DNA of 16,213 nt from JAZDEL01 sp043820655 (GTDB taxonomy: Archaea > Iainarchaeota > Iainarchaeia > Iainarchaeales > JAZDEL01). Location: positions 1 through 16,213 of the forward strand of contig JBDRDO010000089.1 in the NCBI GenBank assembly GCA_043820655.1, written 5' to 3'. The notes below the pieces were generated by a model. The model was not told where the DNA came from. It searched no databases and worked only from the letters and a program-made list of their open reading frames with translations. The first letter of the stretch is position 1, and every line of letters begins with the position of its first letter. This document shows, one piece after another, positions 1 through 6,279 of this stretch. A program made the translations under genes and the position numbers.

Positions 1-90
1 CAGATGGGCGAACTGAGGCTACTCGGACACATCCGAGTGTGATGTGGCGGTCTTCGCCTTTGAGGCTCGACCGGCCTGCTGATGCTTACA
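1..90. other. GC-rich hairpin-forming segment of unknown nature, cut by the window edge
   Basis: This segment is visibly richer in GC than the AT-rich DNA that follows. It holds three consecutive potential stem-loops: a perfect 7-bp stem at 21-27/32-38 (ACTCGGA, loop CACA), a 4-bp stem at 46-49/55-58 (GGCG/CGCC) and a 4-bp stem at 63-66/74-77 (AGGC/GCCT). This could be the 3' end of a structured RNA. It could equally be the end of a protein gene: frame 3 of the plus strand is open from base 3 to a TGA at 123-125, and one minus-strand frame is open from about 99 leftward off the edge. I recognise no RNA or protein family here, so the nature is unresolved. Confidence 0.25.
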
Positions 91-125
91 ACCATATGCA
101 TTTGGCTCGCAACTATTTGTTGTGA

Positions 126-172
126 TATAAAGGACTTAAAATTAATAAAATCTTAATATTTAGTCCTTTATA
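126..172. repeat. Perfect 11-bp inverted repeat upstream of the Fic gene
   Basis: TATAAAGGACT at 126-136 is matched exactly by AGTCCTTTATA at 162-172, around a 25-base AT-rich spacer. It ends just before the TATA-like box of the Fic gene, so it could be an operator for a dimeric repressor. It could also be a terminator stem for whatever lies upstream. The match is seen directly; the role is inference. Confidence 0.6.
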
Positions 173-176
173 GATA

Positions 177-187
177 CATTTTTAAAG
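177..187 (+). promoter_or_regulatory. Probable TATA box of the Fic gene
   Basis: The T/A tract around 177-187 (core TTTTTAAA) lies about 26 bases upstream of the ATG at 209. Archaeal TBP sites sit at roughly -26, so transcription would start at or next to the start codon and give a leaderless mRNA. No Shine-Dalgarno sequence precedes the ATG, which agrees with this. Confidence 0.45.
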
Positions 188-208
188 GTTTCAGGCATTA
201 ATTAATGC

Positions 209-1435
209 ATGGTCACAAAGCTGGATGTCTTCCTGACGATAAGCCTTTACCCGGGGCTTTCCTGTGCCGATATTGTGAAAAAGATAGGCAAGGCACAAAC
301 CGCTTACAATGCGGCATATAATCTTCTGCAGGAACTAAAAACAGAAAAGCTGGCTGTTGAAACGGAGGGCAAATTCAGCCCCTCAAAAACAAAAAAGGCG
401 CGCACCCTCATCAGCCTTGTTTACTTCTGCTTTAAAAATGGAATCGATTACAACAAAGTCGTTTCGGAAAAGGCGGCGGAATTCATTAAACTGGGGCTGG
501 AAAAAGGCAAAATCAACGGACTGCCCTTTGACGCAAAAACAGTCAGGAGAATTGTCCACGTTCTTTCAAAAAACGGCTTTGTAATTGTGGAATCAAAAAA
601 GCCGTTTTCATGCCGGATTGTGCCCTCGGAATTCATCAAACTGCTTGCGGAATACTTTTTCGGAAAAACAAAGGTTAAGTGCCCATCGCTACCGGGCTGC
701 CTGGATGAGAAACTTGTCGATTCCAAACTCGGAAAGCACTTCTCCGAATACAAGGCTCTTGAGAAAAGGAAATTATCCTTTGATGAAATAGGCTTCATCT
801 ACGTAAGCCTTTCGCTTGAGGGAAATACCCTCACTCTGTCAGAAACCGAAAAAATAATCAGGCATAATATCGCCCCCTCCTCGAAACCTTTCAGGGATGC
901 GCAGCAGGTGGTTGATTATAAAAAGGCGCTTGACGGGTTTATTTTTTCCGGCAGTCCAATCACAGAAGAATCAATTCTTGAATTCCACAGGACAGCGATG
1001 AATTCCCTTGCCGCGGGCGCGGGAAAATTCAGGAAGGAAAACGTCAGGATAAAGGGCAACCCCGATTTCAGGACGCCTGACTGGAGGGAGCTTCCCGCAC
1101 TGTTAAAGAATTTTTTCAAAGATGCAAACATTCAGGAAAAGGAAAAAGTTTCTGCTGCCGAAACAGTGGAACGCGCTGCCTTTTTGCATAATGAATTCCA
1201 GCGCATCCATCCTTTCATTGACGGGAACAGCAGGACATCAAGGGCAATATTCCTGAAGGCACTGACACAGAGCAACTTCCCCCTGATAAAACTGCCTGTA
1301 GGATTTTCCGACCAGTACATGAAACTCACAAAGCTAAGCAAAAAAAGGGACGACAAGAAGTTCGCCCTGCTGATGAAACAGGTAGCTCTCGAAAACCTGA
1401 AACACATTGTAAAAAAACTTGAGCATGAATTTTGA
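209..1435 (+). CDS. Fic-domain protein (AMPylase-like) with N-terminal winged-helix region
   Basis: A 408-residue protein. The Fic core is near the C-terminus with the motif HPFIDGNSRTSR at residues 334-345; the family consensus is HxFx[D/E]GN[G/K]RxxR, so His334, Asp338, Asn340 and Arg345 are present but Ser341 replaces the usual Gly/Lys. Fic enzymes transfer AMP, or another nucleotide-derived group, from a nucleotide to hydroxyl side chains of target proteins. An inhibitory-helix motif of the [S/T]xxxE[G/N] type (Ser200, Glu204, Gly205) precedes the core, as in class II Fic proteins, whose glutamate blocks the ATP gamma-phosphate site. Residues 1-150 look like one or two winged-helix modules (helix-rich, with basic stretches), suggesting DNA binding or self-regulation. 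ATG 209 fits a leaderless start. No antitoxin gene is adjacent. The cytoplasmic target is unknown. The family assignment is firm; activity is inferred. Confidence 0.9.
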   Translation: MVTKLDVFLTISLYPGLSCADIVKKIGKAQTAYNAAYNLLQELKTEKLAVETEGKFSPSKTKKARTLISLVYFCFKNGIDYNKVVSEKAAEFIKLGLEKGKINGLPFDAKTVRRIVHVLSKNGFVIVESKKPFSCRIVPSEFIKLLAEYFFGKTKVKCPSLPGCLDEKLVDSKLGKHFSEYKALEKRKLSFDEIGFIYVSLSLEGNTLTLSETEKIIRHNIAPSSKPFRDAQQVVDYKKALDGFIFSGSPITEESILEFHRTAMNSLAAGAGKFRKENVRIKGNPDFRTPDWRELPALLKNFFKDANIQEKEKVSAAETVERAAFLHNEFQRIHPFIDGNSRTSRAIFLKALTQSNFPLIKLPVGFSDQYMKLTKLSKKRDDKKFALLMKQVALENLKHIVKKLEHEF

Positions 1436-1438
1436 ACA

Positions 1439-1472
1439 GCTGGTTCTGCATTCGCTGAAGAGGCGAACCAGC
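1439..1472 (+). repeat. 8-bp stem-loop directly after the Fic stop codon
   Basis: GCTGGTTC at 1439-1446 pairs perfectly with GAACCAGC at 1465-1472 around an 18-base loop, starting three bases after the TGA. No T-tract follows, so it is not a standard archaeal terminator. It may stabilise the transcript end or belong to a small structured RNA between 1436 and 1550. Confidence 0.4.
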
Positions 1473-1550
1473 GGATGAGGTATGGCTGACAGTGTCTTCC
1501 TGTGCTAAACGAACTACGGCAAATAGCGGTTCAAATTTGTGGGGAGATAC

Positions 1551-1558
1551 GTTTATAA
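1551..1558 (+). promoter_or_regulatory. Probable TATA box of the CBS-domain gene
   Basis: GTTTATAA at 1551-1558 is centred about 28 bases before the GTG start at 1583, which predicts a leaderless transcript. It stands out against the GC-richer sequence just upstream. Confidence 0.55.
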
Positions 1559-1582
1559 GATTTTACTGTCATTTAGGTCCGG

Positions 1583-2020
1583 GTGGTTAATGTGAAGGTT
1601 GAGGCTGTTTATAATACGAACTCCGAATTTGTGGACAACGTTCTTGAAGATGATGCCCTTGAAAAAGTAATTGCGGTGATGGGGGCAAACAAGGCAACAA
1701 GGACTGTTTTTGTGGTTGACGGGGAAGGGAACCTTGCAGGCATGATAACAATCAAGGAAATTTTTGACCATGTGTTTGATGAAATGAAGCCCGGAATAAT
1801 GAAACTGTTCGGCAAAAAGAAGGGCCTGAAGGCAAGGGACATAATGAGAAGTGCGATATCGGTTTCACTGGATGACGATTTGAATGACGCCCTGCGCGCG
1901 GCAAAGGCAGGCAACCTGCAGGACCTCCCTGTCTGCAGGGACGGAAAGGTTATCGGGGAGCTGGACTGCTTTGAGCTTTTGGACGGGCTGGTCGCTGAAA
2001 ACAAGGATTATTTCAAATAG
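1583..2020 (+). CDS. Stand-alone CBS-pair protein
   Basis: A 145-residue protein made of two CBS motifs, roughly residues 18-72 and 82-140. The first shows the typical pattern of a hydrophobic strand, a VVDGEGNLAG turn and then IT/EIFD. The second begins with KARDIMRSAISV and ends with LPVCRDGKVIGELDCFELLDGL. A CBS pair (Bateman module) binds adenine nucleotides or related ligands and usually regulates a partner enzyme or transporter; with no catalytic domain attached, the partner is unknown. The start is a GTG placed about 28 bases after a TATA box. A second in-frame GTG at 1592 is a less likely start, and the ATG at 1590 is out of frame. The gene converges on the antiporter gene, with a short T-run between the stops. 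Confidence 0.85.
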   Translation: MVNVKVEAVYNTNSEFVDNVLEDDALEKVIAVMGANKATRTVFVVDGEGNLAGMITIKEIFDHVFDEMKPGIMKLFGKKKGLKARDIMRSAISVSLDDDLNDALRAAKAGNLQDLPVCRDGKVIGELDCFELLDGLVAENKDYFK

Positions 2021-2049
2021 TGCCTGTGCGCCCGTAATCAAATTGCGCG

Positions 2050-2055
2050 TTTTTT
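2050..2055 (+). terminator. T6 run after the CBS gene
   Basis: Six consecutive T residues follow a short GCGC-rich stretch 30 bases after the CBS stop codon. Oligo-T on the coding strand is the usual archaeal termination signal. It overlaps the last codon of the converging antiporter gene. Confidence 0.4.
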
Positions 2056-3703
2056 AGCCACAGTCCATCTCAACATTCTTTCCTGCCTTGATGTCCTGCA
2101 GGATGGTTTTCACCCTGTCCGCAGTAATAATTGAGGGCACGAGAACAAACTTGATGCCCGCTGCGCGGAGCTTTCCTGCATTATACACGTCATGGGCCAG
2201 GACAATAAGGTTTGTTTCGCTGTTTTTCTGCAGAAGTTTTTTTGCAAGGACAATGTTTAAATCAACGCCCATCACGGTTGAAACAACCACTTTAGGCTTT
2301 ACTTTCAGAATAAAATCAATTGTCTCCAAATCGGACACATCGCCGTAAATAGTGTGGAATTTTTGCCTGCGCGCCTCCTTCAGCGCCCGCGGGTCAAAGT
2401 CAACAACCAGAACCTCCTTCCCATTTACCTCTCCGTCAAGGAAAATTCTTTTCCCTGTCTCGCCGAAGCCCAGGCAAACAAATGGGTATTCCTTCTCCCC
2501 GGCCATGTGCAGGGAATCCTCAAAAAACCTTTTGCTCCGCAAAAAAGGCAAAAACTCGGATATGCGGCCGTATATCCTGTCATTGTAGAGGATAAGGTAG
2601 GTGGAGGCGCCGATTGTCGCAACCGCAACCAGGGTGATTATTGAAACGACTTCATTTGAAACATGCCCCACTTTTGCCCCCAGGAAAATGAGTATTAACG
2701 AAAATTCGCTTATCTGGGCAACCGTAAGGCTTGAAAGAAAACTTGTCCGCCCCTTGTAGCCCAGTTTGGCCATGAGGATAAAAACAATTATCGGATTTCC
2801 CACAAGGACAAAAATCGAGAATATTATTGCCGGGGCAAAAATTATGTCCGAGGCGGCAAACACCAGATTTGAGCCAAGGACAACAAAAAACAGCACAATG
2901 AAAAAATCCCGCAGGTATTTCAGTTTTCCAAGCACCTCGTACGTATATGGGAGGGATGCTATTGAAACCCCCGCAAGGAAAGCCCCGATTTCCTTTGAAA
3001 AGCCGAGAAAAATAGCCACCGCGGCAAAGGCAAAGCACCATGAAATCGCCCCGAGAAAAAGTAGTTCCTGATTCCTGGAAAGGGAATCAAACACTCTTTT
3101 GGCAAGAAACCTGGATGCGATGTAAAACAGCAGAAACAGCACAACCATGCCGAAAACAAACTGGGAAAGCTGGCTGGTTAAATCCGTTGAAAAGGAAAAT
3201 GAGGATACCAGGACAAGGGCGATAATCGCGACAAAATCCTGCACCAGCAAGAAACCAATAGATATCTTGCCATACAGGGAATTCAGTTCTTTCTTGTCGG
3301 ACAGCAGTTTTACGATTATGATTGTGCTGCTGAACGTCAGCGCAATTGCGATATACAGGGACTCCAAAAAGCCAAAGCCCAAAAATGACGCAATTCCAAA
3401 CCCGATAATGGTGGTAAAAACAATCTGCCCAAGCCCTGTTATAATTGATGTTTTCCCTATCTCCCTGAAAATCCTCATGTCAAGGTTGATTCCGACAAGA
3501 AACAGAAGGAATGCCACCCCCAGCTCTGAAAAAACAGCCAGCAGTTCCTTGTAGGTTATTACATTCAAAAAGGAGGAGCCGAGGATAATTCCCGCAAAAA
3601 TAAAGGCAAGCAGGATGGGCTGTTTCAGCTTCCTGAACAGGAACCCGAGCAATGTGGCAATCACAATCACTGCCGCAAGCTCAAAAAAGAAATCCTCCAT
3701 CAT
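2054..3703 (-). CDS. CPA2-family cation/proton antiporter with C-terminal RCK (TrkA-N) domain
   Basis: A 549-residue protein. Residues 1-375 form about a dozen hydrophobic segments with CPA2/KefB-type signatures: GIILGSS near 38-44, LLFLVGINLD near 66-75, LLVQDFVAIIAL around 152-163 (with the characteristic Gln155-Asp156), GAFLAGVSIAS around 240-250 and FFVVLGSNL around 272-280. Residues 405-530 form a Rossmann-fold RCK/TrkA-N domain with GFGETG (412-417), an acidic strand end at Asp435/Asp437 and GD at 454-455, which in relatives binds NAD(H) or nucleotides and gates transport. There is no TrkA-C module. The likely role is K+ or Na+ exchange for H+ at the cytoplasmic membrane. The start is one of two consecutive ATGs. 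It is third in a leftward cluster, 21 bases after the lipoprotein gene, so probably co-transcribed. Ion specificity cannot be read from the sequence. Confidence 0.9.
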   Translation of the reverse strand: MMEDFFFELAAVIVIATLLGFLFRKLKQPILLAFIFAGIILGSSFLNVITYKELLAVFSELGVAFLLFLVGINLDMRIFREIGKTSIITGLGQIVFTTIIGFGIASFLGFGFLESLYIAIALTFSSTIIIVKLLSDKKELNSLYGKISIGFLLVQDFVAIIALVLVSSFSFSTDLTSQLSQFVFGMVVLFLLFYIASRFLAKRVFDSLSRNQELLFLGAISWCFAFAAVAIFLGFSKEIGAFLAGVSIASLPYTYEVLGKLKYLRDFFIVLFFVVLGSNLVFAASDIIFAPAIIFSIFVLVGNPIIVFILMAKLGYKGRTSFLSSLTVAQISEFSLILIFLGAKVGHVSNEVVSIITLVAVATIGASTYLILYNDRIYGRISEFLPFLRSKRFFEDSLHMAGEKEYPFVCLGFGETGKRIFLDGEVNGKEVLVVDFDPRALKEARRQKFHTIYGDVSDLETIDFILKVKPKVVVSTVMGVDLNIVLAKKLLQKNSETNLIVLAHDVYNAGKLRAAGIKFVLVPSIITADRVKTILQDIKAGKNVEMDCG

Positions 3704-3724
3704 ATGCCAAACCCGCCCTGCGAT

Positions 3725-4189
3725 TCATTCCTGCAGATTCTCATTATAAACAACATCGACATCCAGCAGGAAATCAATTACATTAATTTCTTCATTGATG
3801 AAACCCGCGGCATGTTCGGGTGTTGTTGCTGCAGTAAAAGATTCCCCGTCTGAAAAATTAGCGATAATCTTCAAACTATTAACTCCCGAATCCCTGTCTG
3901 CATTCTCAAGGCAGATTTTGTAAATGTTCGCCCATACAGTGTAAATCCCCTCTTCCGTGAATTCATCCGCCTGATTGTATGAAACGCTTATCTCCCCGCC
4001 GTCACTGCGCACATTTGTCACATCAATCCCGATGCTTTGCAGGTCGGATTTAATATATGTCAAAATATCCGTGCCAATGTTGGCATTATCATCTGCTTCT
4101 TCAACGATTTCCTCCAATGCATCAAGAACCTCAACACAGCCCGACATCAGGACAAGGCAAACAATTGCCAGAGCCAGTTTCCCCTTCAT
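3725..4189 (-). CDS. Small lipoprotein of unknown function
   Basis: A 154-residue protein with a short basic N-terminus, a hydrophobic segment (5-15) and a lipobox-like MSGC ending at Cys18, so it is probably exported and lipid-anchored. The mature part is acidic (the EALEEIVEEADD-type region) and then shows alternating helices and strands with no family I recognise. Its ATG overlaps the stop of the upstream cysteine-rich gene in an ATGA arrangement. A strong purine-rich Shine-Dalgarno (AGGAGGGGGG, about 4191-4200) lies inside the last codons of that gene, so translation is probably coupled. The antiporter gene follows 21 bases downstream. Extracytoplasmic location is a good inference; the function is unknown. 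Confidence 0.75.
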   Translation of the reverse strand: MKGKLALAIVCLVLMSGCVEVLDALEEIVEEADDNANIGTDILTYIKSDLQSIGIDVTNVRSDGGEISVSYNQADEFTEEGIYTVWANIYKICLENADRDSGVNSLKIIANFSDGESFTAATTPEHAAGFINEEINVIDFLLDVDVVYNENLQE

Positions 4190-5385
4190 TGTCCCCCCCT
4201 CCTGTATTGTATATCGGGGGTTTCAACACTCCATAAAAGGCCCTGCTCGCCGACATACAGCCCGCCCGGCTTCACTACCTGGTCTGCAAGATTTTCAAAT
4301 CCCGGGTCTGCGGAATAGCAGGTGTGCCCGTAATAAATGTCAAGCTGCGGAATCTGCGCCTCTGCATTTGCCTTTTTAGTTGCCTCCAGCTGCGTCATCC
4401 CCTGTTTCATATACCATCTCGCCCTTGCTTTGGCAAGGTGTATGCTAATATCATCGCCGCCCTGATTTTCAATTGCAGGAATGGATTTTTCAGTGTGCCC
4501 AAAATAAGCGACAGCACCAGCATTCGGATCCGCCATTGCATTCATAACAGTGTCCATATCCTGCCTGTCTATAAACTTCACATTATAACCCAGTCCCTTG
4601 TAGAATGCAATCATCAGGTTTGCCTTTGTTCCGACTGAAAGTGCCTCCCTTGCGCTTAGGTCATCACTCTTTATCACATATGCTGTTTTCCCGTTCCCCA
4701 TGCCGGCCTCAAACTCACGAATGTCCATTCCTGTAAAGTTTTTTATTTTGTCAATCATAAACTGGCTCATTCCGTATTCGTGGCTAACGCGATTAAGCAT
4801 CCCGTCCCTGAATCTTCCTGAAAAGTCAAAGAAACTCGCGGACCTGTCCCTCACAAGCACGCACTCCCCGTCTATTAATTCATAATCCTTCCCGCATTCT
4901 ACAGTGTCGCCGTTCCCCCCGCCCGTGCCCTCCTCAACACACGCGTTTTTTCCAGGCACAAACCCTGAATTGCAAACACAGACACATCTTAACTCATACC
5001 AGTTTGAAAATGCGTTTTCATAGCCATTGCACTCCGCATCGCACGCCTCCCTCTTTGGTTTGTTGCATCTGGATTCACAGTCGCCAATGCAGTCCATTGT
5101 GCTTGTCCCCTTTGCCGAGCATTCCGCCCTGCAGGGTTTTGTGCAAGGGTCCGAACTGCAGTCAAGCCAGCAGACATTTGATTCATTAATTGTGGGCATC
5201 CTCCCCTCCGGAACCTTGTCTTTAATGCATTGCTTTGCGCAGGCGTTTACCTTTTCCCTATTCGCCTTTCCCTGCGTATCATTGTATTCCGACAACTGAT
5301 CGCTTGTCATCAAAGGGGACGCATAAACTAACTGCGCCAGAATAAAAACCGCAAAAATCAGGCAAAGTGCCTTTCCGGAATTCAC
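4186..5385 (-). CDS. Secreted cysteine-rich protein with putative caspase-like (clan CD) C-terminal domain
   Basis: A 399-residue protein with an N-terminal signal peptide (hydrophobic 6-20, likely cleavage near YAS at 21-23). Residues 49-175 hold 18 cysteines, many spaced CxxxC (49/53, 72/76, 81/85/89, 99/103/107, 115/119), an even number that suggests a disulfide-bonded extracellular module. A Gly-rich linker (153-160) leads to a C-terminal domain. Within it, a strand ending AVAYFGHT (His297) and a strand ending YYGHTCYSAD (Cys356) are followed by a helix and GGLYVGEQGLLW. This order, hydrophobic strand-His, then hydrophobic strand-Cys, then a helix and another strand, resembles caspase, gingipain and CHAT folds, but the usual HG dipeptide is HT here. 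The start is a GTG; the next in-frame codon upstream is a stop within about 12 bases, and a later Met would remove the signal. First gene of a leftward cluster. The peptidase idea is inference. Confidence 0.8.
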   Translation of the reverse strand: MNSGKALCLIFAVFILAQLVYASPLMTSDQLSEYNDTQGKANREKVNACAKQCIKDKVPEGRMPTINESNVCWLDCSSDPCTKPCRAECSAKGTSTMDCIGDCESRCNKPKREACDAECNGYENAFSNWYELRCVCVCNSGFVPGKNACVEEGTGGGNGDTVECGKDYELIDGECVLVRDRSASFFDFSGRFRDGMLNRVSHEYGMSQFMIDKIKNFTGMDIREFEAGMGNGKTAYVIKSDDLSAREALSVGTKANLMIAFYKGLGYNVKFIDRQDMDTVMNAMADPNAGAVAYFGHTEKSIPAIENQGGDDISIHLAKARARWYMKQGMTQLEATKKANAEAQIPQLDIYYGHTCYSADPGFENLADQVVKPGGLYVGEQGLLWSVETPDIQYRRGGQ

Positions 5386-5413
5386 ATTATCGCCGCTATT
5401 TTAATTAATTCTG

Positions 5414-5424
5414 TTAAATAAAAA
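5414..5424 (-). promoter_or_regulatory. Probable TATA box of the leftward secreted-protein operon
   Basis: Read on the minus strand this is TTTTTATTTAA, about 34 bases upstream of the GTG at 5385. It would give a leader of a few bases. The 136-base gap holds this and the divergent promoter of the lipoprotein at 5522. Confidence 0.4.
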
Positions 5425-5490
5425 GGTTTCTGTATCCGCAAATCTGCCCCCTGTAGCCAAAGTTAGGCATTGCCGTTAGTTAAACGAAAA

Positions 5491-5500
5491 ATTTATTAAA
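5491..5500 (+). promoter_or_regulatory. Probable TATA box of the lipoprotein gene at 5522
   Basis: ATTTATTAAA at 5491-5500 is centred about 26 bases before the ATG, which predicts a leaderless transcript. Confidence 0.55.
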
Positions 5501-5521
5501 CCCTTAACACCCTGTATAATT

Positions 5522-5968
5522 ATGCTTCAGAAAACCGGCATTATGATTTTCGCGGCACTGCTTGCAATGCTCCTGCTTTCGGGCTGCCCTCAGCAGCCCA
5601 CGGGAAATGCAACCCTTGCCGATTCAGGCACTCCTGAAACAAGCCAGCCCACGGTGGGTGAGCTTGTTGAAAGCGGCCAGTTCCCGCTGTTTGACAGGGG
5701 AAACAGCGCGGGAATAAGGCTTGACATTAATGAAAAAACAATATCCTTTGATTTTGATGTCGGGCAGGATGATGTTGAAACAATGGCTGCGGCATGCAGT
5801 TCGGCATGCGAGTATGTGCCTCTGGAACACTACTCCCTGATGCAGGTGGACGGGAAATATGTCTGCGAGTGTTCGGGCGAAAGATGTGAAGATAAGAAGC
5901 AAAGCGGCGTGGTGATGCGCTACTGTGACGATGTTTATTACATATTCACATTCACCGGGATGAAGTAG
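5522..5968 (+). CDS. Small cysteine-containing lipoprotein of unknown function
   Basis: A 148-residue protein with a classical lipoprotein signal: Lys4, a hydrophobic stretch 7-19 and the lipobox LSGC with Cys22. A Pro/Thr/Ser-rich linker (23-45) follows, as expected for a surface tether. The mature domain carries a central acidic strand region and six further cysteines, including CSSAC, CEC and ERC spacings, which suggests disulfides outside the cell. I recognise no family. It is transcribed away from the other secreted-protein genes and shares their cysteine-rich, exported character. Two T-tracts after the stop probably end its transcript before the mini-histone promoter. Confidence 0.75.
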   Translation: MLQKTGIMIFAALLAMLLLSGCPQQPTGNATLADSGTPETSQPTVGELVESGQFPLFDRGNSAGIRLDINEKTISFDFDVGQDDVETMAAACSSACEYVPLEHYSLMQVDGKYVCECSGERCEDKKQSGVVMRYCDDVYYIFTFTGMK

Positions 5969-5998
5969 CGATTGCGGCAACTATTGCGCTGTTTGCCG

Positions 5999-6018
5999 TT
6001 TTTTTGCCATTTTTTGCC
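5999..6018 (+). terminator. Double T-tract terminator
   Basis: A run of seven T (5999-6005) and a run of six T (6010-6015), each followed by GCC, come about 30 bases after the lipoprotein stop. Two closely spaced oligo-T runs on the sense strand are typical of archaeal termination. Confidence 0.5.
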
Positions 6019-6043
6019 TGTTTTGAGGCATTTTCTGCTATTC

Positions 6044-6053
6044 CTTTTAAAAA
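6044..6053 (+). promoter_or_regulatory. Probable TATA box of the mini-histone gene
   Basis: The stretch with core TTTTAAAAA at 6044-6053 lies about 55 bases before the ATG, so transcription should start near 6075 and leave a leader of about 28 bases. This leader carries a Shine-Dalgarno, unlike the leaderless neighbours. Confidence 0.5.
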
Positions 6054-6089
6054 CCTTTTTGGATCTGATTCATTATTATTAACCGATTT

Positions 6090-6095
6090 GGAGGT
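6090..6095 (+). promoter_or_regulatory. Strong Shine-Dalgarno (GGAGGT) that fixes the mini-histone start
   Basis: GGAGGT at 6090-6095 is seven bases before the ATG at 6103. The reading frame is open further upstream to 6004, but the TATA box and this site show that 6103 is the real start. Confidence 0.75.
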
Positions 6096-6102
6096 TTTAA
6101 CT

Positions 6103-6279
6103 ATGGGAGACGCATTAGTTGTAGGTTCAAAAGTCAAGGAAGCCGTAAAGGCTGAAGGCTGCAACACAGCGGGGGACGTCGTTGACGGCCTTAGCGTGAA
6201 GGTTGCCGCAATGGTTAAGGAAGCTTCCGGCAGGGCGAAAGCCAACGGCAGGAAGACAGTCAGGGCAGTGGACTTTTAA
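6103..6279 (+). CDS. Short histone-fold protein (DUF1931-like / short-alpha3 archaeal histone)
   Basis: A 58-residue protein. Residues 8-18 (SKVKEAVKAEG-like) match histone helix alpha1. Residues 22-48 form a long helix alpha2 ending in RAKANG. Residues 49-58 give the loop-2 signature RKTVRAVDF, the equivalent of the RKTIKAEDI of archaeal histones such as HMfB. The chain stops right there, so helix alpha3 is essentially missing. Proteins of this type (DUF1931-like) are widespread in archaea, and canonical relatives form dimers that bind DNA. Start: ATG 6103 with an ideal Shine-Dalgarno; the upstream in-frame extension is rejected. A strong hairpin plus T-tracts follows the stop, consistent with a well-expressed single-gene transcript. 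DNA binding is inferred from the family. Confidence 0.8.
   Translation: MGDALVVGSKVKEAVKAEGCNTAGDVVDGLSVKVAAMVKEASGRAKANGRKTVRAVDF

Noticed and set aside
1455..1489. Box C/D guide RNA between the Fic and CBS genes
   Set aside because: CTGA and GATGA boxes exist, but no proper C box lies upstream of the first D-like box, and the spacer between the last two boxes is too short for a canonical archaeal guide.
1520..1545. T-loop-like GGTTCAAAT suggesting a tRNA 3' half
   Set aside because: No 5-bp T stem, no acceptor stem and no D or anticodon arm can be formed around it.
1609..2004. Ser-rich 131-residue frame antisense to the CBS gene
   Set aside because: Low-complexity antisense shadow; the plus-strand frame has two clear CBS motifs.
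2652..3041. Cys/Gly-rich 129-residue open frame on the minus strand
   Set aside because: It is an out-of-frame shadow of the antiporter gene on the same strand, with composition typical of a shifted reading of membrane-protein codons.
6004..6102. N-terminal extension of the mini-histone (33 residues)
   Set aside because: It would be hydrophobic and Phe-rich, lies across the promoter and terminator T-tracts, and ignores the ideal Shine-Dalgarno at 6090.
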